Of a stretch of DNA of 64,000 nt, positions 1-9,123 are shown in pieces; positions within the stretch are counted from its first letter, which is position 1; every line of letters starts with the position of its first letter. The notes below the pieces were generated by a model, which was not told where the DNA came from, searched no databases, and saw nothing but the letters and a program-made list of their open reading frames with translations. Source of the stretch: JBJXGV01 sp046160485 (lineage in GTDB: Bacteria > Orphanbacterota > Orphanbacteria > JBJXGV01); the NCBI GenBank assembly GCA_046160485.1, contig JBJXGV010000070.1:1-64000 (forward strand), read 5' to 3'. Position numbers and translations under genes: made by a program.

Positions 1-2
1 GC

Positions 3-851
3 CGCAAGACGCGCGGGTTTCTCGAACTCGAGCTCGTGCCGAATGCGCGGATCGAGTTTCACGGCGCGCCGCTCCAAATCAACCGCTGGGCGATGCGCGA
101 TCGCGACTACGAGAAATCGAAACCTGACAGCGTGTTTCGGATCGCTTGCCTCGGTGCGTCCCACCTCATGGGCGGCGGCGTCCCGGACGAAAAGACGTTC
201 GAAAATCTCGTCGAGGACCGGCTCAACCGCGAGGGAGGAATCGGCGGGCGCCGCGTCGAGATCCTCAACTTCGGCGTCGACGGCTACTCGGCCATCGAGC
301 GCACCGCGTGCTTCGACGACAAGGTGGCCGAGTTCGAGCCCGATGTGGTGATGAGTTTCGCTCACGTCGTCGACACCGATGTCACCGTCGGCCGCATGTT
401 CGAGCTGATTCGCGGGGAGATCGATCTGAAATACGCGCCGCTGCGCGAGATTGCGAAGCGCGCCGGTGTCGACGCGCGCACCGGTGAGAAACTCGCGCGC
501 AAACGACTCGCCGAACACGGCGACGAGATCATCACGTGGGCGTACGGGCATCTCGCTGCCGCCTGCCGGAAGCGCGGCGCGCTCCCCGTGTGGGTGTTCC
601 TCCCGCGCGTCGTGCACGAGGAACCGGCCGCCGAGCGCGCACCCCTCGAGACGATCTCGGCCGACGCTGGCCTCGCGCTCTTGGATCTCGGTACCGCGTA
701 TGCCGGGCAGAACGTGAAAGCGCTCTACCTCGCCGACTGGGATCAGCATCCGAACGCGCGCGGCCACGAGATTCTCGCCGAGCGATTCTACCGAGCGATT
801 CGGGAGAGCAACTTCATCACGCCCGCCGCTGTCGAAGCCGCGGCGCGTTGA
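3..851 (+). CDS. SGNH-domain protein, C-terminal part (cut by left edge)
   Basis: The reading frame is open from the first bases of the window, so the gene starts upstream. The visible 282 codons form one SGNH/GDSL-like domain: block I reads CLGASHLMGGGV, and the last block is WDQHPNARGHEIL with the Asp and His expected of the catalytic dyad. It aligns closely with the C-terminal halves of the two MBOAT-SGNH proteins in this locus, sharing FHGAPLQINRWAMRDRDYEK and YRIACLGAS-type stretches. A GTG at 36 is in frame, but the homology runs through it, so it is not the start. The protein may be a third MBOAT-SGNH fusion whose membrane half lies outside the window; that is inference. SGNH partners in Dlt/Alg/Pat systems pass acyl groups to an extracellular polymer. 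The stop overlaps the TTG start of the next gene. Confidence 0.8.
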   Translation, partial: RKTRGFLELELVPNARIEFHGAPLQINRWAMRDRDYEKSKPDSVFRIACLGASHLMGGGVPDEKTFENLVEDRLNREGGIGGRRVEILNFGVDGYSAIERTACFDDKVAEFEPDVVMSFAHVVDTDVTVGRMFELIRGEIDLKYAPLREIAKRAGVDARTGEKLARKRLAEHGDEIITWAYGHLAAACRKRGALPVWVFLPRVVHEEPAAERAPLETISADAGLALLDLGTAYAGQNVKALYLADWDQHPNARGHEILAERFYRAIRESNFITPAAVEAAAR

Positions 852-3355
852 GCACGGCTTTAGCCTTGCCGTTCGCCATCCGATTCCTCGCCGTCGTCGC
901 GCAAGTCGGCGTTCTTCTCGCCGTGATGCGCCGCTTCCAGATCGAGAACGTCGCGTTCGTCCGCATCGCGATGCTCGCCTCCGCCGGCTTCGTCGTTCAC
1001 TCCCTCTTGCCGCTTCGATTCCGTCTGCCATTTTTCGCGGCGCTCTCGATCGCGAGCCTGTTTCTCGTCCTCGGAGCGCCGACCGCCGCCACCGTCGTGG
1101 GGCTCGGACTCGCGATCATCGGAATGGCGCGCCTTCCGGTTTCGTTCCGCGTGCGCGGCATTCTGCTCCTCCTCGTCGCCGCCGTCCTCGCGCTCGCGCG
1201 CGCGGGAACACTCCCGATCCCGATCTCGGTCGCCGTATGGCCGATTCTCGCGTCGATGTTCATGTTCCGGACGATCATCTATTTCTACGACCTTCGTCAC
1301 GACAAGGCGCCGCCCTCGTGGACGCGCGCAATCGCCTACTTTTTCTGCCTGCCGAACGTCTGCTTCCCACTCTTCCCCGTCATCGACTACAAGGCGTTTC
1401 GCCGGACGCACTACGACGCAGACGCGATTACGATCTACCAGACGGGCGTGCACTGGATGGCGCGCGGCGTCATCCAGATGCTTCTCTACCGCCTCATCTA
1501 TTACAACTTCACGATCGACCCGTTCGACGTCTCGAGTCTGCCGACGCTCGCGCAGTTCCTCTTTACGAACTTCGCGCTCTACCTACGGCTCTCGGGGCAA
1601 TTCCACGTCGTCATCGGAATGCTCCACCTCTTCGGATTCAATCTTCCCGAGACGAACCATCTGTATTGGCTCTCGACGAGCGTTTCCGACTTCTGGCGCC
1701 GCATCAACATCTACTGGAAAGATTTCATGATGAAGGTCTTCTACTATCCGATCGTCTTCTCGATGCGGCGGATGAACCCGAAGGTGGCGCTCGTGCTCGC
1801 GACGCTCGCGGTTTTCGCGATCACGTGGGCGCTGCACCTGTATCAGTGGTTCTGGCTTCGCGGCGCGCTTCTCTTCAGTGCGCCGGACATCATCTTCTGG
1901 TCTGTGCTTGCGATTTTCGTCGTCGCCAACTCTCTCTACGAGGCGCGCGGCGGCGCACGGCGCGGCGCAGCGGCACACGACGGCGGCGTGCGCTCCACTC
2001 TCCTCGCCGCGCTCCGCGCCGCGGCGACACTCGTGATGATCTGCGTTCTCTGGTCGCTCTGGACGAGCGCGTCTCTCTCCGATTGGGCCGCGCTCTTCGC
2101 GGTGGTGCGGCCCTCCGACGCGCCGGTAATCGCGCTCGGCGGCATGATCCTCGTCGCGACGCTCGCGCTTGCGATCGCCGCCGAGCGCCGGTGGGTGCGC
2201 GCGCCGGGCGCGAAACCCGCCGCCGCGACGTCGCTGCCGGCGTTTGTCCGCTCGACGCTCCCGGCCGCGGCCTCGATCCTCCTACTCGCCGCGCTCTCGC
2301 ACCGCCCCTTAGCGGCGAAGGTCGGATCGCCCGCGGCGGAACTGATCGAATCGCTTCGCATCGCGCGCATGAGCACGCGCGATGTCGCGCTCATGGAGCG
2401 CGGCTACTACGAGAAACTCTTCGGCGTGAACAGCATGAATTCGGAGTTGTGGGAGCGCTACATGAATCGCCCCTACTGGCCGCGCCTCGGCGAGACCGCC
2501 GCGTGCCGCGAAACGCGCGACTTTCTCGGGCTCGAACTCGTTCCCGACACGTCGATCGATTGGCACGGTGCGCCGCTTCACATCAACCGCTGGGGCATGC
2601 GCGACCGCGACTACGAGAAAGCGAAACCCGAGGGCGCGTATCGCATCGCGTGCCTCGGCGCGTCGTATCTTCTGGCCGGCGGCGTCGACGAGAACGAGAC
2701 GTTCGAGAACATCGCGGAAGCGCGACTCAACGACGCGACTCGCGGCGGAGCGGCCAGCGGCGGCACGGCGCCGATCGAGATTCTCAACTTCGGTGTCGAC
2801 GGCTACTCGGCGCTCGAACGTCTCGCCGCGTTCGAGGATCGCGTACTCCCCTTCGCGCCCGACGCCGTTTTCTGTTTTCCGCAGACGGTCGAAAAACAGG
2901 TCGCCGTTCACCGCGTCGAGGTGATGATTCGCGACGGCGTCGATCTGCGCTACGACGCGCTGCGCGACATCGCGGCACGAGCGAAGGTCGACGCTCGGAC
3001 GGGGCCGAAGACCGCGCGGCGGCGGCTTGCGCCCTACGCGAGCGAGATCCTTCGCTGGTCGTACGCGGAATTCGTTCGCGTTTGCACGGCGCACGGCGTG
3101 CGCCCGATTTGGATATTCCTGCCGCGCGTCACGGAGAAGGAATCCGCCGACGAGATCGCCGAACTCGAGGCGATGGCCCGCGAGGCGGGCTTCACCGTCT
3201 TGAGCCTCGCCGACACCTTCGAAGGACAAGACGTGCGCGCGCTCCATCTGGCGCCGTGGGATTTTCATCCGAATCGCGCGGGCCACGAACTCATCGGCAA
3301 CCGCCTCTATGACGAGATCGCGAAAAGCGGTATTCTCGCGGCCGCCTCACGCTAA
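848..3355 (+). CDS. MBOAT acyltransferase fused to SGNH domain
   Basis: Protein of 835 aa. The N-terminal half is hydrophobic with about ten membrane segments and carries MBOAT signatures: DFWRRINIYWKDFMMK near residue 281 and TWALHLYQWFWLRG near 325 with the family's invariant His. From about residue 500 it becomes a soluble SGNH domain (CLGASYLLAGGV near 603; WDFHPNRAGHEL near 803, Asp and His present). In DltB/DltD or AlgI/AlgJ these activities are separate proteins; here they are one chain. The inferred role is moving an acyl or aminoacyl group from a cytoplasmic carrier to an extracytoplasmic acceptor. The TTG start overlaps the previous stop (TTGA) and gives an N-terminus that aligns with the paralogue at 5215-7806; no Shine-Dalgarno is visible. 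A carrier protein gene and an adenylating ligase gene follow directly. Confidence 0.85.
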   Translation: MSTALALPFAIRFLAVVAQVGVLLAVMRRFQIENVAFVRIAMLASAGFVVHSLLPLRFRLPFFAALSIASLFLVLGAPTAATVVGLGLAIIGMARLPVSFRVRGILLLLVAAVLALARAGTLPIPISVAVWPILASMFMFRTIIYFYDLRHDKAPPSWTRAIAYFFCLPNVCFPLFPVIDYKAFRRTHYDADAITIYQTGVHWMARGVIQMLLYRLIYYNFTIDPFDVSSLPTLAQFLFTNFALYLRLSGQFHVVIGMLHLFGFNLPETNHLYWLSTSVSDFWRRINIYWKDFMMKVFYYPIVFSMRRMNPKVALVLATLAVFAITWALHLYQWFWLRGALLFSAPDIIFWSVLAIFVVANSLYEARGGARRGAAAHDGGVRSTLLAALRAAATLVMICVLWSLWTSASLSDWAALFAVVRPSDAPVIALGGMILVATLALAIAAERRWVRAPGAKPAAATSLPAFVRSTLPAAASILLLAALSHRPLAAKVGSPAAELIESLRIARMSTRDVALMERGYYEKLFGVNSMNSELWERYMNRPYWPRLGETAACRETRDFLGLELVPDTSIDWHGAPLHINRWGMRDRDYEKAKPEGAYRIACLGASYLLAGGVDENETFENIAEARLNDATRGGAASGGTAPIEILNFGVDGYSALERLAAFEDRVLPFAPDAVFCFPQTVEKQVAVHRVEVMIRDGVDLRYDALRDIAARAKVDARTGPKTARRRLAPYASEILRWSYAEFVRVCTAHGVRPIWIFLPRVTEKESADEIAELEAMAREAGFTVLSLADTFEGQDVRALHLAPWDFHPNRAGHELIGNRLYDEIAKSGILAAASR

Positions 3356-3391
3356 CTCGACACATCGCCGATACACGTCTCTGGAGGACTC

Positions 3392-3637
3392 ATGGAAGAG
3401 ATCAAGAAAACCGTTCGCGAATACATCGTTCGGGAAGTCTTCGGCGGGGACAATCCCGGCGACTTAACGGACGCTACGCCCCTCATCACGGGCGGCATCC
3501 TCGACTCGATCTCGACGCTCAAACTCGTCGCGTTCCTCGAAGAGCAATACCGCATCGAGGTGGCCGCCCACGAGGCCGATACCGAGAACATGGACACGAT
3601 CGCCGACATCGCGAACCTCGTACAGTCAAAGCTCTAA
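3392..3637 (+). CDS. acyl/peptidyl carrier protein (DltC-like)
   Basis: Protein of 81 aa, the usual length of a stand-alone carrier protein. Ser39 in GGILDSIST matches the phosphopantetheine attachment motif (L-D-S), and the helices around it follow the carrier pattern. It would be converted to the holo form by a phosphopantetheinyl transferase that is not in the window, then loaded by the adenylating ligase 11 bases downstream. The ATG has a clear Shine-Dalgarno (TGGAGGA, 3382-3388). Position between an MBOAT-SGNH gene and a DltA-type ligase parallels DltC in the dlt operon. It could instead serve a fatty-acid-type substrate; the ligase's amino-acid-type pocket argues for an aminoacyl group. 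Confidence 0.9.
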   Translation: MEEIKKTVREYIVREVFGGDNPGDLTDATPLITGGILDSISTLKLVAFLEEQYRIEVAAHEADTENMDTIADIANLVQSKL

Positions 3638-3648
3638 TTCCCAACAGG

Positions 3649-5211
3649 ATGCAAGGTACACTTCATGATCTTTTGGCACGCTCGGCGGCCGCGCATCCCG
3701 AGCGGGAGGCCGTTTCCGACCCGTCGGGGGCGACGCTGACTTACGCGGCGCTCGACGCGCTTTCGGACCGCCTGCGAGACCGCCTCCTCGCGTGGGGCGT
3801 GCAGCCCGGCGACCGCGTCGGCTTCTACCTGCGCAAGTCGGCCGACTCGATCGCGGCGATCTTCGGAATTCTCAAGTGCGGCGCGGCGTATGTGCCGGTC
3901 GATCCGCTGGCGCCGGCGTCGCGCGACGCGTACATCCTCCACGACTGCGATGCGCGCGCGATCATCGTCGGCGCGTCGTTCGCCGACGCGCTCCGCCGCG
4001 AACTCGACGCGCTCGGCGGCGCGCCGCGAATTCTCGTCGTCGACGACGCCGATCGCACGCCGCACCTGGCGCACGCGCTCGACGCCGAGGACGCCGTTGC
4101 CGCCGCGCCGCGCGGCGCGACCATCTCCCCCGCGTGGACCGAGACGGCGTACATCCTCTACACCTCGGGCTCGACCGGGAAGCCGAAGGGCGTTACGCTC
4201 ACGCATCAAAACGCGATCGCGTACGTCGACTGGTGCAGCGATGTCTTTCAACCCACGGAAGCCGACCGCCTTTCGAGCCACGCGCCACTTCATTTCGATC
4301 TCTCGATTCTCGATGTTTTCCTCGCGATCAAGCACGCGGCAGCGCTCGTGCTCATCGGCGAGGACGAGGGCAAGGACCCGTCGACGCTGGCGCCGCTCAT
4401 CGCGGAACGGCGCATCACGATCTGGTATTCGGCGCCGTCGATTCTGGGACTGCTCGCGCAGTACGGAAAGCTCGCGCGTCACGATTACTCGGCGCTTCGC
4501 ATCGTGCTCTTCGCCGGCGAGGTGTTCCCGATCAAACATCTACGTGCGCTCCACGCGCTCTGGCCAGCGCCGCGCTACTTCAATCTCTACGGCCCGACCG
4601 AGACGAACGTCTGCACGTACTTCGAGGTGCCCGCGCAAATTCCGGAGGATCGGACGACGCCGTTCCCGATCGGGAAGGCGTGCGAGCACTACCGCGTGCG
4701 CGTCGTCGATGCCGATGGGCGCGACGTGGCGCGCGGAAGCGAAGGCGAGTTGTGTGCGGCGGGCCCGGCGGTCATGCGCGGCTACTGGAATCTGCCGGAC
4801 CAGAACGCGAGCGCGTTCCTCGTCGACGCGAACGGCGAGCGCTGGTACAAAACGGGCGACGTCGTCGCGGAGGACGCAAGCGGCGACTACGTCTTCCTCG
4901 GCCGCGCCGACCGCATGGTGAAACGCCGCGGCTATCGCGTCGAACTCGCCGAGATCGAGGCGGGTCTCTACCGGCACCCCGAGGTCGCGGAAGCCGCGGT
5001 GATCTCGATTCCCGATGAAGAGGCGGGAGTCAAGATCAAGGCGTTCCTCACGTGCCGCGGCGACACGAAGCCGACGCTCATCCAGATGAAGCAGTTCTGC
5101 GCGGGCGCGCTTCCGAACTACATGATTCCCGATACGTTCACGTTCGTCGACGACCTCCCGAAGACTTCCACCGGGAAGACCGACTACCAGAAACTCAAGG
5201 GCGGCAGTTAA
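3649..5211 (+). CDS. AMP-forming adenylating ligase, DltA/NRPS A-domain type
   Basis: Protein of 520 aa in the ANL superfamily, which activates a carboxylate with ATP and transfers it to a carrier thiol. Visible core motifs are YTSGSTGKPKG (171-181), FAGEVFP (288-294), NLYGPTETN (about 312-320), YKTGDVV, GRADRMVKRRGYRVEL and the A10 Lys in LPKTSTGKTDY (Lys510). The A4 motif HFDLSILD contains Asp217 at the position that binds the substrate amino group in DltA and NRPS adenylation domains, pointing to an amino acid substrate. DltA enzymes have Cys in the FCGEV motif that helps select D-alanine; here it is Ala289, so the substrate may not be D-Ala. It lies 11 bases after the carrier gene, with only a weak AGG before the ATG, and converges with the next gene across 3 bases. 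Confidence 0.88.
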   Translation: MQGTLHDLLARSAAAHPEREAVSDPSGATLTYAALDALSDRLRDRLLAWGVQPGDRVGFYLRKSADSIAAIFGILKCGAAYVPVDPLAPASRDAYILHDCDARAIIVGASFADALRRELDALGGAPRILVVDDADRTPHLAHALDAEDAVAAAPRGATISPAWTETAYILYTSGSTGKPKGVTLTHQNAIAYVDWCSDVFQPTEADRLSSHAPLHFDLSILDVFLAIKHAAALVLIGEDEGKDPSTLAPLIAERRITIWYSAPSILGLLAQYGKLARHDYSALRIVLFAGEVFPIKHLRALHALWPAPRYFNLYGPTETNVCTYFEVPAQIPEDRTTPFPIGKACEHYRVRVVDADGRDVARGSEGELCAAGPAVMRGYWNLPDQNASAFLVDANGERWYKTGDVVAEDASGDYVFLGRADRMVKRRGYRVELAEIEAGLYRHPEVAEAAVISIPDEEAGVKIKAFLTCRGDTKPTLIQMKQFCAGALPNYMIPDTFTFVDDLPKTSTGKTDYQKLKGGS

Positions 5212-5214
5212 GAC

Positions 5215-7806
5215 CTAGCGCGGATCGCCGGCGACGCGCGCCATCACGTCAGGCGGCAACACTCCGGTCGATGCACGCAGCGCGCGTTCCAAGTCCGCGG
5301 CGAGAAGCCGGTGGCCGGCGGCGTTCGGGTGCTGATCCCACTCGGCGAGATAGAGCGATGGCAGATCGCTTCCCGCGTACGCGTTCTCCATCGAGAGACA
5401 CAGGAAGCCCGCCTCGGCGGCGAGGCGCTCGATGATCGCGCGCTTCTCGACCGGCTCGTCGTCGGCAACGCGCGGTAGAAAAACCCAGACGGGAACCGCT
5501 CCCTGCCGGCGCGCCTCGGCGGCGAGTTCGCGATAGAGTCCGCCCGCGATCTCTTCGCCGTGGCGCGCAAGCCGCCCCTTCACGAAGGCCTCGCCGCTCT
5601 TCGGCGTGACGCGCGCGCGCGCGACGACATCGCGAAGAAAGTCGTAGCGCACGTCGACGCCGGCGCGCACGAGAACTCCGAGACGCCGCACGGCGTTCTC
5701 GACATCGTTCGCGTGCGCGAAGTAGACGACCACGTCGGGCGCAAATTGCTTCGCGCGATCCTGCAAAACCGCAAGCTGCTCGAGCGGCGAGTAGCCGCCG
5801 ACCGCGAAGTTGAGCATCTCGACGCGCGTCGCGGCGCTATCCGCGTCCGTATTCAAACGGGTTTCGACGACGTTCTCGAACGTCTCCAAGTCGCCGACCC
5901 CCATTCCCATCACGTGCGACGAACCGAGGATCGCGATGCGGTATGTTCCGGCGCTTTTCTCGACAGCGTAATCGCGATCCCGCATCCCCCAGCGATTCGT
6001 CGTGAGGCGCGTGCCGAAATGCGAGATGTCGAGCGACGGAATCAGTTCGGTGCCGAGGTAGTCGTTCGTCACGCGGACCGCGTTCGCATCCTCGGCGAAA
6101 GGCCGCACGGCGGGACGCTTCGCGAGCACGCGCCAGAGTTCTGAATCGAACGTGTTCGCGCCGAGCAAGTTCTCGTAGTAGCCGCGCTCCATACGTTCGG
6201 CGTCGCGGCGATTCAGGCGCGACGAGCGCAGGGACGAGATCGTCTCGGCGACCTCAGGGCCGAGCGAGCGTGCGACGGGACCGAGCGAGAGCGCGAGGAG
6301 GATCGACGCGACCGCCGTCGTCGCGGCGACGGCGCGCGTGAAGGAGCGCTTCTTCGCGATCGCGCGGGGACGCGGGGGTCCAGCCGAACCGGCCGCGCTC
6401 GAACTTGCAGCGTTAGCGCCCGTCGCGCCCGAACCCGTTCCGCTTGAGCCCGCGATCACCGCCGCCGCCACGAACGGAACGCCGAGAAGACACGCGACGT
6501 CCGCCGCACCGAGATGCCTCCAGAGATCGAGCCAGTCGCTGACCGTCGCGGCGCTCCAGAGCGACCAGAGAAGGCAAATCGCGGCGAAGGTGCCCGTGGT
6601 TTTCGCGACGAGTCCCGCGGCCTCGCGCACGTTGCTCGGACGCCATCCGGGCGGGCGGCTCTTCGCGCCGCCCGCCTCGCGCAGCGAACCGATCAACACG
6701 AGCACGGCGAGCACGCTCCAGAAGAGAATATCCTGCGCCGTCACCGGAAAATCGCCGCGCAGCCAGAACCACTGGTACGAGTGGAGCGCCCACGTGACGA
6801 CGAAGACGCCGAGCGTCGCGATCGTCAGCGCCACCGTCGCGCCGAGCTTCTTCACCCGAAAGTAGATCGGGTAATAGAAGATCTTCATCATGAACTCTTT
6901 CCAGTAAATGTTGATGCGCCGCCAGAAATCGGTGAAGCCGCTCGCGAGGACGTAGTTCTTGTTCGTCTCGGGCAAGTTGAAACCGAAGAGGTGAAGCAGT
7001 CCGATGATGAGATGAAACTGGCCCGAGACGCGCAGGTAGAGGAGGAAATTCGTGATGAGGAATTGGATGAGTTCGCCGCGCCCCGCGATCTCCGACGGGC
7101 CGAGCGCGAGGTTGTAGTAAACGATGCGGTAGAGAATCAGGTGCGCGACGCCGCGAACCATCCAGTGAATGCCGGTCTGCAAGACCCAGCGCTCTTCGCC
7201 CTCGAGATGCGTCCGGCGAAACGTCTTGTAGTCGACGATCGGAAAGAGCGGGAAGCAGACGTTCGGCAACATGAAAAAGTATGCGAGCGTGCGCGCCGCG
7301 GTCGGCGGCGTCTTCTCGTGGCGAATGTCGTAGAGGTAGACGATCATGCGAAACATGAACATCGATCCGAGAATCGGCCAGAGACCGGGCGACCACGGCG
7401 CGTGGACGCGGTCCGTGCGCAGGAGCGCGAGCGCGGCGCCCGCGATCACGACAAGTGCGATGCGCGAGCGGAACGGCACCGGCGCGTGACAGAGCCCGAT
7501 GAGCAGAAGGCCGATTCCGAGAAGCCACGCGCCCTGCGCAAGCCCGAGCGTGATGACGATCGACGCGATGGAGAGTGCCGCGAAGAACGGCAGCTTCGCG
7601 CCGCGCGGAAGCAACGCGTGCACGACGAATCCCGCGGCCGCGAGGAGCGCGACCGCGAAGAACGCGTCGCCTTCCAGCGCGTAGCGCCGCACGAGCAAGA
7701 GAACGATCGCGAACTGAAAGGCGGCGGCGCCGAGGCCGAGCCAATCGCGGCGCGCGGAGGTCGCGGCCGCCCCCACGTTCGCCGCGCCTTTAGCCGTTGC
7801 CGCCAC
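5215..7806 (-). CDS. MBOAT acyltransferase fused to SGNH domain (second copy)
   Basis: Protein of 863 aa with the same architecture as 848-3355. A polytopic MBOAT region carries DFWRRINIYWKEFMMK near residue 294 and TWALHSYQWFWLRG near 340. The SGNH domain follows with ILGSSHVMGMGVG near 624 and EWDQHPNAAGHRLL near 825. A Ser/Gly/Ala-rich linker (about 445-475) separates the halves. The two copies are similar throughout, so they arose by duplication and now lie in inverted orientation around the ligase and carrier genes. This copy ends the long minus-strand operon and starts 3 bases after the threonine-synthase-like gene. The inferred role is export and transfer of an acyl or aminoacyl group; the acceptor polymer is unknown. 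Confidence 0.85.
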   Translation of the reverse strand: MAATAKGAANVGAAATSARRDWLGLGAAAFQFAIVLLLVRRYALEGDAFFAVALLAAAGFVVHALLPRGAKLPFFAALSIASIVITLGLAQGAWLLGIGLLLIGLCHAPVPFRSRIALVVIAGAALALLRTDRVHAPWSPGLWPILGSMFMFRMIVYLYDIRHEKTPPTAARTLAYFFMLPNVCFPLFPIVDYKTFRRTHLEGEERWVLQTGIHWMVRGVAHLILYRIVYYNLALGPSEIAGRGELIQFLITNFLLYLRVSGQFHLIIGLLHLFGFNLPETNKNYVLASGFTDFWRRINIYWKEFMMKIFYYPIYFRVKKLGATVALTIATLGVFVVTWALHSYQWFWLRGDFPVTAQDILFWSVLAVLVLIGSLREAGGAKSRPPGWRPSNVREAAGLVAKTTGTFAAICLLWSLWSAATVSDWLDLWRHLGAADVACLLGVPFVAAAVIAGSSGTGSGATGANAASSSAAGSAGPPRPRAIAKKRSFTRAVAATTAVASILLALSLGPVARSLGPEVAETISSLRSSRLNRRDAERMERGYYENLLGANTFDSELWRVLAKRPAVRPFAEDANAVRVTNDYLGTELIPSLDISHFGTRLTTNRWGMRDRDYAVEKSAGTYRIAILGSSHVMGMGVGDLETFENVVETRLNTDADSAATRVEMLNFAVGGYSPLEQLAVLQDRAKQFAPDVVVYFAHANDVENAVRRLGVLVRAGVDVRYDFLRDVVARARVTPKSGEAFVKGRLARHGEEIAGGLYRELAAEARRQGAVPVWVFLPRVADDEPVEKRAIIERLAAEAGFLCLSMENAYAGSDLPSLYLAEWDQHPNAAGHRLLAADLERALRASTGVLPPDVMARVAGDPR

Positions 7807-7809
7807 GCG

Positions 7810-9117
7810 TTAGATCCCGAGAGCGCGCGCGGCCGCGTCGAGATTCGCCGCGATCGGCTCGGGCGCCGCGACGAGCGAGAGCGCGCTCTCGACGTCTTTG
7901 AGTCCGCTACCCGTCACGATGACCGCGATCCGTTCGTCGTGCGCGACGCGCCCTTCGCTCACGAGGCGTAGGAACCCAGCGAAGCCCGCGGCGCCCGCCG
8001 GCTCGGCGAAGACGCCCGCGTCGCGCGCGAGGCGCCGCATCGCTTCGCGAATCTCGTCGTCCGCGACCGCGAGCATCTCGCCGCCCGTTTCGCGCACGGC
8101 GCGCAATGCCTTCGCCGCGTCGCGCGGCCGCCCCACGGCGATCGAGTCCGCGAACGTCGCGGGCGCCGCTGTCGCCGACACACGCTGCTCGCCGGAGCGA
8201 AACGCGCGCACGAGCGGCGCGGCCCCCTCGGCCTGAACACCGTAAAGGCGCGGCGCAATGTCGATCCACCCGAGCGCGAGGCAATCGGAGATGGCCTTGT
8301 GCACGCCGCCGAGAATGCAGCCGTCGCCGACCGAAACGAAGATGCGATCCGGCGGATTCCACGCGAGAGTCTCGAGAATCTCGAGCGCGACCGTCTTCTT
8401 CCCTTCCGAGAGAAACGGATTGAAACCCGAATTGCGCGACAACCAGCCGAAACGGCGCGTGGCCTCGAGCGAGAGATCGAACGCGGTATCGTAGTCGCCA
8501 TCGACGACAAGAACGCGCGCGCCGTGAAGGAGGAGTTGTGCGAGCTTCGGACGCGGGATCGTCCGCGGCACGAAGATCACCGTCTCGAGCCCAACCGACG
8601 CGGCGATCGTCGCGAGCGACGACGCGGCGTTGCCGGTGGATGCGCACGTCATTCGCGGCGCACGCGCCTCGAGCGCTCGCCCGATCGCGACGGCGGAGGC
8701 GCGATCCTTCAGCGACGCGCTCGGGTTGCGGCCCTCATCTTTGATGTGGAGCGATGCGACGCCGAGTTCGCGCGCGAGACGCTCCGCCTCAACGAGCGGC
8801 GTGTCGCCGACGGGGAGCGGGATCCGCGGGCGCGCGCGCAGCGGGAGAAGCGGCAACCAACGCCAGATCCCATCGGTCCCGGCCGGGGGAACGGGCGGCG
8901 CTACGCGATCGCGCCGCGCCGGCGACTCGGTCTGCGGGTTGTCCGCGCGCCGCGCGAACGCAGCGCGCACGCGCTCGTAGTCATAGTTGACATCGAGGTT
9001 GCCGCAGCACGCCGCGCACAGCGTGGCATCCGGCGCGTCGGCCGTAAGCGCGCCGCACTCGACGCAGCGGAGTCCGGAGACGAAGCTCGCGCCGCGCGCT
9101 CCGGGGGCGCCCCACAA
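7810..9117 (-). CDS. thrC: threonine-synthase-like PLP enzyme with zinc ribbon
   Basis: Protein of 435 aa, fold-type II PLP family. Four cysteines near the N-terminus (18, 21, 34, 37; CVEC and CAAC) form the zinc-ribbon extension seen in many threonine-synthase-like proteins. Lys137 in NPSASLKDRAS is the PLP lysine, and CASTGNAASS is the phosphate/substrate loop. Threonine synthase converts O-phosphohomoserine to threonine. No other threonine-biosynthesis gene is nearby, and the operon also carries YgeW- and SsnA-like genes, which elsewhere accompany a different fold-II enzyme (2,3-diaminopropionate ammonia-lyase), so the true substrate is open. The ATG at 9117 is the only upstream start; a start nearer the first CVEC is possible. 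Spacing is 6 bases to the gene before and 3 to the one after. Confidence 0.75.
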   Translation of the reverse strand: MWGAPGARGASFVSGLRCVECGALTADAPDATLCAACCGNLDVNYDYERVRAAFARRADNPQTESPARRDRVAPPVPPAGTDGIWRWLPLLPLRARPRIPLPVGDTPLVEAERLARELGVASLHIKDEGRNPSASLKDRASAVAIGRALEARAPRMTCASTGNAASSLATIAASVGLETVIFVPRTIPRPKLAQLLLHGARVLVVDGDYDTAFDLSLEATRRFGWLSRNSGFNPFLSEGKKTVALEILETLAWNPPDRIFVSVGDGCILGGVHKAISDCLALGWIDIAPRLYGVQAEGAAPLVRAFRSGEQRVSATAAPATFADSIAVGRPRDAAKALRAVRETGGEMLAVADDEIREAMRRLARDAGVFAEPAGAAGFAGFLRLVSEGRVAHDERIAVIVTGSGLKDVESALSLVAAPEPIAANLDAAARALGI

Positions 9118-9123
9118 CGCGGA

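Noticed and set aside
536..847. Upstream extension of the MBOAT-SGNH frame
   Set aside because: It lies inside the preceding SGNH gene, is Arg-rich out-of-frame sequence and has no family similarity; the TTG at 848 gives the paralogue's N-terminus.
1237..3312. Long Arg-rich open frames opposite or out of phase with the MBOAT-SGNH gene
   Set aside because: High GC content keeps alternative frames open; the products are Arg/Ala/Ser-rich with no domain motifs. The same holds for many long frames throughout the window.
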